From: Litoribacter populi
GTDB lineage: Bacteria > Bacteroidota > Bacteroidia > Cytophagales > Cyclobacteriaceae
DNA length: 64,000 nucleotides
Assembly: GCF_007483685.1 (NCBI RefSeq)
Contig: NZ_VMKN01000001.1
Coordinates: 2,471,549 to 2,535,548 of the forward strand
Reading direction: 5' to 3'
Below are positions 58,791 through 64,000 of the stretch, in pieces; position 1 is the first letter of the stretch; the number at the start of each line of letters is the position of its first letter. A program made the translations under genes and the position numbers. The notes beneath the pieces were generated by a model. It had not been told where the DNA came from. It did not search any database and saw only the letters and a list, made by a program, of their open reading frames with translations.

Positions 58791-61472
58791 TTATAGCTGT
58801 TCTATAGGTTTGACTTCTGGTGTGTAGGCAAGGTTTGGAGAAAGGTATTTTTCTGCAAGTTCTAAACTGATTCCTTTTCTATCGGCATAGTCGGCCACTT
58901 GATCTCTACCGATTTTTCCTAGTCCAAAGTATTTACTTTCTGGATGAGCAAAATAAAAACCGCTCACCGCCGATGTAGGAAGCATGGCAAAGCTTTCAGT
59001 CAAGGTTATCCCTATTTCCCCAGCTTTTAAAAGGTTAAATAAGGTTACTTTTTCCGAATGTTCAGGACATGCGGGATACCCTGGGGCTGGACGTATACCT
59101 TGGTACTTTTCACGGATCAGGTCTTCATTTATCAATTTTTCACCTGAAGCGTATCCCCAGTCTTCTCTACGTACTTTCTGGTGTAGATATTCCGCAGCTG
59201 CTTCTGCCAACCTATCGGCCAGGGCTTTTAACATGATAGCATTGTAATCATCTCCGGCTTTTTCAAAGACAGCAAGTCTGCTTTCCATACCGATTCCAGC
59301 AGCCACAGCAAATGCGCCAAGATAGTCTTCTTGATTGGGGGAAAGGAAGTCCACAAGAGAGCGGTTAGGCACTCCCCTACCTTTTTTGCCCTGCTGTCTC
59401 AAAAAATGAAAACTTGGATTTCTTTCAGCTTTCACTTCCACATCTTCACCCTTTCTTTGCACCGGAAAGATGCCATATACACCTTTTGCGGCAAACCACT
59501 TTTCCGACACGATCCTATCAAGCATAGCATTGGCCTCATCGAAAAGTTTTTTGGCCTCAAGCCCTACCACTTTATCTTCCAGAATCTTTGGATACCTTCC
59601 ACTCAGCATCCAGGTGCTGAAAAATGGAGTCCAATCGATAAAATTCCGTAAAACTGCAATGTCAAATTCTATCGTTTTCCTTCCCAAACTCTGAGGAACC
59701 ACTGGAGGAAATTCAGTTAAATCAGCTCCATTCTGCACAGCGTCCCCAAAACTCACCAGTTGCTTAGCCTCCTGCTTGGCTTCGTGGGCTACCCTGAGAG
59801 AGGCATATTCAGTTTTCACCTTTTCTTTGAATCTTTCCTTTCCGCTTTCCTGAATAGATTCACCGACTATGGGAACAGACTTGGAAGCATCCTGCACATG
59901 TACTACCGAACCAGAGTACACTGGATCTATTTTAACCGCTGTATGAATTTTGCTCGTAGTTGCTCCACCTATAAGTAGAGGTAGTCTTAAGCCCTGTCGT
60001 TCCATCTCGCTGGCCACATTAACCATTTCGTCAAGTGAAGGAGTAATCAACCCACTTAGCCCGATCACGTCTACATCCTGCCTGACGGCTTCATCAATGA
60101 TCTTTTGTGCATCCACCATCACACCCAAATCTATAATTTGATAACTGTTGCAGGCGAGTACCACGCCAACAATGTTTTTACCAATATCGTGAACATCACC
60201 TTTCACAGTTGCAAGAAGTACTTTTTTGATTTTTCCCTGGGAGGCCTCATAACCTTCATCTCCAGCTTTGGGCATAAATGGCTCTAGGTACGCAACGGCC
60301 TTTTTCATCACACGGGCGGATTTCACCACTTGAGGAAGAAACATTTTCCCTTCCCCAAATAAATCTCCGACCACATTCATTCCATCCATCAAAGGTCCTT
60401 CTATCACCTTCAATGGACTTTGATATTTCAAGCGGGCCTCTTCGGTGTCATCTATGATGTAATCAATCACACCTTTTACCAAGGCATGCTCTATCCTCTT
60501 TTCCACACTTGCCTCACGCCATTCCTCTGAGGCCACTTCTTTTTTGTCCTTGGACCTCACCGTTTCTGCAAACTCCAGCAACCTTTCTGTGGCATCATCT
60601 CTGCGATCAAAGAACACATCTTCCACCCTTTCCAAAAGCTCTTTGTCAATATCATCATACACTTCCAGCATAGTCGGATTAACAATTCCCATGTCCATAC
60701 CGTAGCGGATTGCGTGATAGAGGAAAGAGGCATGCATGGCTTCCCTCACGGGGTTATTGCCGCGGAAGGAAAAGCTAACGTTACTGACTCCACCACTGAT
60801 TTTGGCTCCGGGGAGGTTTCCTTTTATCCATTTGGTCGCTTCAAAAAAATCAAGAGCATTGCGGCGATGCTCCTCCATTCCTGTGGCCACGGGGAAAATA
60901 TTGGGGTCAAAAATGATATCTGCTGGATTGAATCTCGCCTTTTGCGTTAAAAGGTCGTAGCTTCTCTTGCATATCTCTATCCGGCGCTCGTAGGTATCGG
61001 CCTGTCCTTCTTCATCAAAAGCCATCACCACCACTGCTGCACCAAATTTCTTGACTGTTTTGGCCTGATGGAGAAATTCCTCTTCACCGTTCTTTAAGCT
61101 TATGGAGTTGACAATTCCTTTTCCCTGAATGCACTTCAGCCCGGCTAGGATAATTTTCCATTTGGAACTGTCTATCATTATAGGAATGCGGGAAATTTCC
61201 GGTTCTGACGCAATCAGGTTGAGGAATTTTACCATGGCTGATTCTCCATCGAGCATCCCTTCGTCCATGCAAACATCAAGCACTTGTGCTCCTCCCCGTA
61301 CTTGCTCGAGAGCCACGTCTAAGGCCTCCTCGTAATCACCGTTTAGGATAAGCCGAGCAAATTTCTTGGAACCTGTTATATTGGTCCGCTCCCCTATGTT
61401 TACAAAATTAATTTCTGGTGTGATAAGCAAAGGCTCCAAGCCCGAAAGTTTCAATGGATATTGGTTCTTCAT
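58791..61472 (-). CDS. metH: Methionine synthase MetH, pterin/B12/activation part
   Basis: 893 residues from ATG 61472; the longer frame (from 61574) starts within metH part 1 and is not family-like. Pterin-binding domain first ([17 protein letters not shown]), then cap and cobalamin domains with [14 protein letters not shown] (DxHxxG; His binds cobalt), [22 protein letters not shown], and the C-terminal AdoMet activation domain ([32 protein letters not shown]). It needs the separate homocysteine-binding part 1. Overlaps that gene by ATGA. Confidence 0.95.
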   Translation of the reverse strand: MKNQYPLKLSGLEPLLITPEINFVNIGERTNITGSKKFARLILNGDYEEALDVALEQVRGGAQVLDVCMDEGMLDGESAMVKFLNLIASEPEISRIPIMIDSSKWKIILAGLKCIQGKGIVNSISLKNGEEEFLHQAKTVKKFGAAVVVMAFDEEGQADTYERRIEICKRSYDLLTQKARFNPADIIFDPNIFPVATGMEEHRRNALDFFEATKWIKGNLPGAKISGGVSNVSFSFRGNNPVREAMHASFLYHAIRYGMDMGIVNPTMLEVYDDIDKELLERVEDVFFDRRDDATERLLEFAETVRSKDKKEVASEEWREASVEKRIEHALVKGVIDYIIDDTEEARLKYQSPLKVIEGPLMDGMNVVGDLFGEGKMFLPQVVKSARVMKKAVAYLEPFMPKAGDEGYEASQGKIKKVLLATVKGDVHDIGKNIVGVVLACNSYQIIDLGVMVDAQKIIDEAVRQDVDVIGLSGLITPSLDEMVNVASEMERQGLRLPLLIGGATTSKIHTAVKIDPVYSGSVVHVQDASKSVPIVGESIQESGKERFKEKVKTEYASLRVAHEAKQEAKQLVSFGDAVQNGADLTEFPPVVPQSLGRKTIEFDIAVLRNFIDWTPFFSTWMLSGRYPKILEDKVVGLEAKKLFDEANAMLDRIVSEKWFAAKGVYGIFPVQRKGEDVEVKAERNPSFHFLRQQGKKGRGVPNRSLVDFLSPNQEDYLGAFAVAAGIGMESRLAVFEKAGDDYNAIMLKALADRLAEAAAEYLHQKVRREDWGYASGEKLINEDLIREKYQGIRPAPGYPACPEHSEKVTLFNLLKAGEIGITLTESFAMLPTSAVSGFYFAHPESKYFGLGKIGRDQVADYADRKGISLELAEKYLSPNLAYTPEVKPIEQL

Positions 61473-62521
61473 ACTGACAGGTTTGGTTCGGTTTGAAAAG
61501 TTATTTTCCTTGGAGCATAGCCTTCTGAGACTTTTGCCAGAGCGGCAATATGATCCGGGGTGGTCCCACAGCAACCTCCTAAAATATTGATATACCCTTC
61601 CTTCAGAAAGGCTTCCACCTGCTTGGCCATTTCCTCTGGGTTTTGGTCATACTTGCCAAATTCATTTGGCAATCCGGCGTTGGGATAAGCAGAAACATGG
61701 AAAGGGGCTTTTTCGGATAGGACCTTCAAGTATGGCCTCAATTCTTTCGCTCCCAAAGCACAGTTGAGACCTATGCTTAAGAGAGGAACATGTGATAAGG
61801 AAATCAAAAAGGCCTCCGTAGTCTGCCCAGAAAGGGTTCTTCCAGAAGCATCAGTTATGGTTCCGCTTATCATGACTGGAATGCCTCCTTCTTCCGGGGA
61901 AAGTGGTATGCTTTTTTCATCAAAAACTTCCTGAATTGCAAACAATGCCGCTTTGGCATTAAGAGTGTCGAATATGGTCTCCACTAAAATAATGTCCGCA
62001 CCCCCATCCAGAAGCCCTCGAACTTGCTCGGCATACGCTTCTGCAAGCTGGTCAAAAGTAATTGCCCGGAAACCTGGATCATTCACATCTGGAGAAATTG
62101 AAGCCGTCCGGTTGGTAGGACCAATTGCCCCGGCAACGAATCTGGGTTTGGATGGGTTTCGCTCTGAATATACAATCGCTTCTTTTTTGGCGATTTGGGC
62201 TGATTTTAAATTTAATTCATATGCAAGATGCTCCAAGCCATAATCAGCTTGAGCTACAGTTGTGCTACTGAAGGTATTGGTTTCGATAATATCGGCTCCC
62301 ACATCCAAATAGGCTCTATGGATGGCAGCTATGACATCTGGCCGGCTCAGTGAGAGCAGGTCGTTGTTGCCTTTGAGGGATTTAGGATGATCTTTAAGTT
62401 CAGGGGTGCGGAAATCCTCCTCAGTAAGTTGATACCTTTGGATCATGGTTCCCATGGCTCCATCTAGTATAAGGATCTTCTTGCGTAAAGTCTGGAGTAA
62501 AAGGTCTGTTCGGTTTGACAT
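61469..62521 (-). CDS. metH: Methionine synthase, homocysteine-binding part
   Basis: 350 residues; first part of a split Met[67 protein letters not shown] (first zinc Cys) and [15 protein letters not shown] (two further Cys). It binds homocysteine-zinc and passes it to the B12 domain in the next gene. The split is between the homocysteine and pterin domains, common in this phylum. A SAM riboswitch covers its leader. Confidence 0.95.
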   Translation of the reverse strand: MSNRTDLLLQTLRKKILILDGAMGTMIQRYQLTEEDFRTPELKDHPKSLKGNNDLLSLSRPDVIAAIHRAYLDVGADIIETNTFSSTTVAQADYGLEHLAYELNLKSAQIAKKEAIVYSERNPSKPRFVAGAIGPTNRTASISPDVNDPGFRAITFDQLAEAYAEQVRGLLDGGADIILVETIFDTLNAKAALFAIQEVFDEKSIPLSPEEGGIPVMISGTITDASGRTLSGQTTEAFLISLSHVPLLSIGLNCALGAKELRPYLKVLSEKAPFHVSAYPNAGLPNEFGKYDQNPEEMAKQVEAFLKEGYINILGGCCGTTPDHIAALAKVSEGYAPRKITFQTEPNLSV

Positions 62522-62540
62522 AAAGTTCGTAGTTTAAAAA

Positions 62541-62692
62541 GCTTATCACAGACAGACACGAACGAATAAAAATAGATTACTATTTTCATGCGGCTCATCT
62601 TCTTCCGGCATTTCCGAAATGGGAGTTAGCACCTGATTCAAACAGGTTGCTAAGACGTCAACGGGCCCTTCCCTCAGTCTTTCTTGATAAGC
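62541..62692 (-). promoter_or_regulatory. SAM riboswitch upstream of met operon
   Basis: On the minus strand: GCTTATCAAGAAAGACTGAG, GGAAGGGCCCGTTGACGTCT, TAGCAACCTG, CAGGTGCTAACTCCC and GGAAGAAGATGAGC, the SAM-I (S-box) order with GCAACC and GTGCTAA-TCC. The core spans 62593-62692, closed by GCTTATC / GATGAGC. A second matching arm GATAAGC lies at 62541-62547, 20 bases before the start codon, and can compete for the same 5' arm. Binding of SAM should repress metH-metF. Confidence 0.92.
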
Positions 62693-62744
62693 TAATATTA
62701 CAAAGTAAGCAAAAATTTATTGCAATGCATAAAAAATTTTTCAG

Positions 62745-64000
62745 CTAGGGCCTGATCCCAAAACCAAATTGTATATAGGACCCTGCTACAAACTTGTTCA
62801 TTCCCAAGTCTGCCAGCCTGTATCTTCCCAATGGAAGCTCATAACCAAAATGGGCGCTGTAAATCAGATCAAAGGATTTGCGACGGCTTAAAGGCATAGC
62901 GTAAGCCAGGTAAAGTTCAGGTTTGGCCAAAAATCCCCAAGTTCTCAAGTAACCATCATGATCAGGCTCCTCAAAGAGCAGGGGGAAATCCGGTTTTTGA
63001 TCTTTCAGCAGGGAATATCTCAGATTGCCATAACCCAACCCTCCTAAAATGCCCACTTCCACATTTTTGTGGTCATATAGCTTTTGTCCAAAATTACCAT
63101 ACACCCGCACACTATTTAGCGTGTGGGATCTTTCAGTATTGGCCTGCCCACTATTAGCAAGGTTGTAGATATCAATTCCGTATAATGTACCGCGATTTTC
63201 CCCAAGAATCTTTAAACCCCAGTTACGGGGTCTTCCCTGGAAACTTTGATAGCCGTAAGAGTCCAAATAGCCATTCAGCTGGTCGGGGCGAGTAAAATGC
63301 AGCCCATATAGAAGGTGAACACCCAATGAAGCGTCCCGATAGAAGTAATTATAATCGGGAAGGCTGATACCGGCTCCTAAGCGAAGGAAAGGGCCACTTT
63401 GTGCATTGTCAAAGGCAATTCCCTTCCGGCTCCAGGCATTTTCAAAAGGACTAAAGGAATACCCAAACTTGGCAATAACTTCGATTGACTCTTCCATCAC
63501 AGGTAAATCGATGTCGTACCCAACCTGAAAACCGATCTCAGTCAAAAGATCACCGAATTTTTGAGAACCTTTGTGAATGTTGTTTTGTCGAAGGATGTAA
63601 CCACGCTCAGGGTCGGTCAGAAAACCCGACATGGATCCCGGCTGGTTTTCTTGCAGCATTTCAAAACTGAGATAACCAACCCCAATAGACATATAATGAA
63701 TGAGGTGAAAGCGTCCCTCTTCAGTAAAAGCATATCCTACATTCAAATATGCTCGTGAGGTCCGATAATCGATAGTATAATCCCCAAAGGTGGATTGCGG
63801 TCCGTTATTGTGATAAAGCTCAAATCCCAGAACAAAGTCATTGAACCTGTTTTGGTAACCAATACCAAAGGTGGAATAACCGCTACGCAAAGGACTAATG
63901 CCTTTATTTTCTAGAAGTTGGTTAAATTCCCGAAGGTTGGCTCCTGCATTTCCCTGAATAATATGCAGGGTGCTTCTCTGGTGCCCGGAACCCTGAGCAG
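62745..64000 (-). CDS. Outer-membrane beta-barrel protein, 5' end outside window
   Basis: At least 417 residues; the frame is open to the window edge. A TTG at 63890 looks like a start but lies inside the protein, since upstream codons (GANLREFNQLLENKG ISPLRSGYSTFG) read on smoothly and AQGSG at the edge may be near a signal-peptide cleavage site. Alternating strands with aromatic girdles (FVLGFELYHNNGPQSTFG, RTSRAYLNVGYAFTEE, VGILGGLGYGNLRYSLL, YIQFGFGIRP at the end) indicate a barrel; it is like acyloxyacyl-hydrolase/PagL-like or usher-independent barrels but I cannot name a family. It converges on nothing; the SAM-riboswitch promoter of metH lies just after its stop. Confidence 0.75.
   Translation of the reverse strand, partial: AQGSGHQRSTLHIIQGNAGANLREFNQLLENKGISPLRSGYSTFGIGYQNRFNDFVLGFELYHNNGPQSTFGDYTIDYRTSRAYLNVGYAFTEEGRFHLIHYMSIGVGYLSFEMLQENQPGSMSGFLTDPERGYILRQNNIHKGSQKFGDLLTEIGFQVGYDIDLPVMEESIEVIAKFGYSFSPFENAWSRKGIAFDNAQSGPFLRLGAGISLPDYNYFYRDASLGVHLLYGLHFTRPDQLNGYLDSYGYQSFQGRPRNWGLKILGENRGTLYGIDIYNLANSGQANTERSHTLNSVRVYGNFGQKLYDHKNVEVGILGGLGYGNLRYSLLKDQKPDFPLLFEEPDHDGYLRTWGFLAKPELYLAYAMPLSRRKSFDLIYSAHFGYELPLGRYRLADLGMNKFVAGSYIQFGFGIRP

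Noticed and set aside
61084-61272. Alternative frames within metH
   Set aside because: Shadows of a long conserved gene.
1-64000. tRNA, rRNA and prophage genes
   Set aside because: I looked for tRNA T-arm patterns and phage structural or integrase motifs and saw none.

Overview
The window looks like a chromosomal segment of a member of the Bacteroidota, most likely a marine or environmental Cytophagales (Cyclobacteriaceae-like). This is inference from gene content: FISUMP lipoproteins, GH97 alpha-glucosidase, a methionine synthase split into two genes, promoters of the TTTG / TAnnTTTG type, lipoproteins with acidic residues after the lipid-anchored Cys, and moderate GC. I saw no rRNA, tRNA or CRISPR.

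Layout. 0-4 kb: a TonB-C-domain lipoprotein, then a repeat-rich block holding a group II intron (frameshifted reverse transcriptase), a GxxExxY-family nuclease-like gene flanked on both sides by palindromic repeats, a ~40-bp tandem array and a secreted CHY zinc-finger protein whose last codons lie in that array. 4-13 kb: a TlpA-like lipoprotein, an exported methyltransferase, AlkB, a DUF4394 lipoprotein, an ECF sigma / anti-sigma pair, a decayed BTAD regulator, dodecin and a fasciclin protein. 13-28 kb: YjdM, an AI-2E-family permease, an M3 peptidase, an L,D-transpeptidase, a FUSC protein, GNAT, a lipoprotein, a Nudix hydrolase, GH97, an aminotransferase, a methyltransferase and a VOC protein. 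28-37.6 kb: a tight operon of seven paralogous lipoproteins, six ending in a FISUMP domain and one lacking it. 37.8-46 kb: a sugar-type methyltransferase, a secreted protein, a stress-like cluster (phosphoribosyltransferase, two kinase-like genes, SDR), an outer-membrane protein and RhlE. 46-51.7 kb: a radical-SAM/TIGR03915 DNA-repair pair, then a TPP-riboswitch-controlled thiS-tenI-like-thiE-thiG-thiH operon. 51.7-57 kb: DUF445, a cytochrome c-like lipoprotein, truncated hemoglobin, a ZIP transporter and an LVIVD lipoprotein. 57-64 kb: an operon metH(part 1)-metH(part 2)-metF-HMG-CoA lyase behind a SAM riboswitch, and a partial outer-membrane barrel.

Most unusual points. (1) thiH is intact except for an in-frame UGA exactly at the second Cys of its CxxxCxxC iron-sulfur motif. 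A second radical-SAM gene 4.5 kb upstream has an in-frame UAG at codon 33, a BTAD regulator has a UGA plus a frameshift, and the intron RT has a frameshift. (2) Three non-coding repeat families: REP-like palindromes around the GxxExxY gene, a two-copy MITE-like element with terminal inverted repeats, and arrays of a degenerate heptamer GTACGAR, several starting directly at a stop codon. (3) The seven-gene FISUMP lipoprotein array with a palindrome in front of it. All coordinates and motifs were read by eye; no database search was run.
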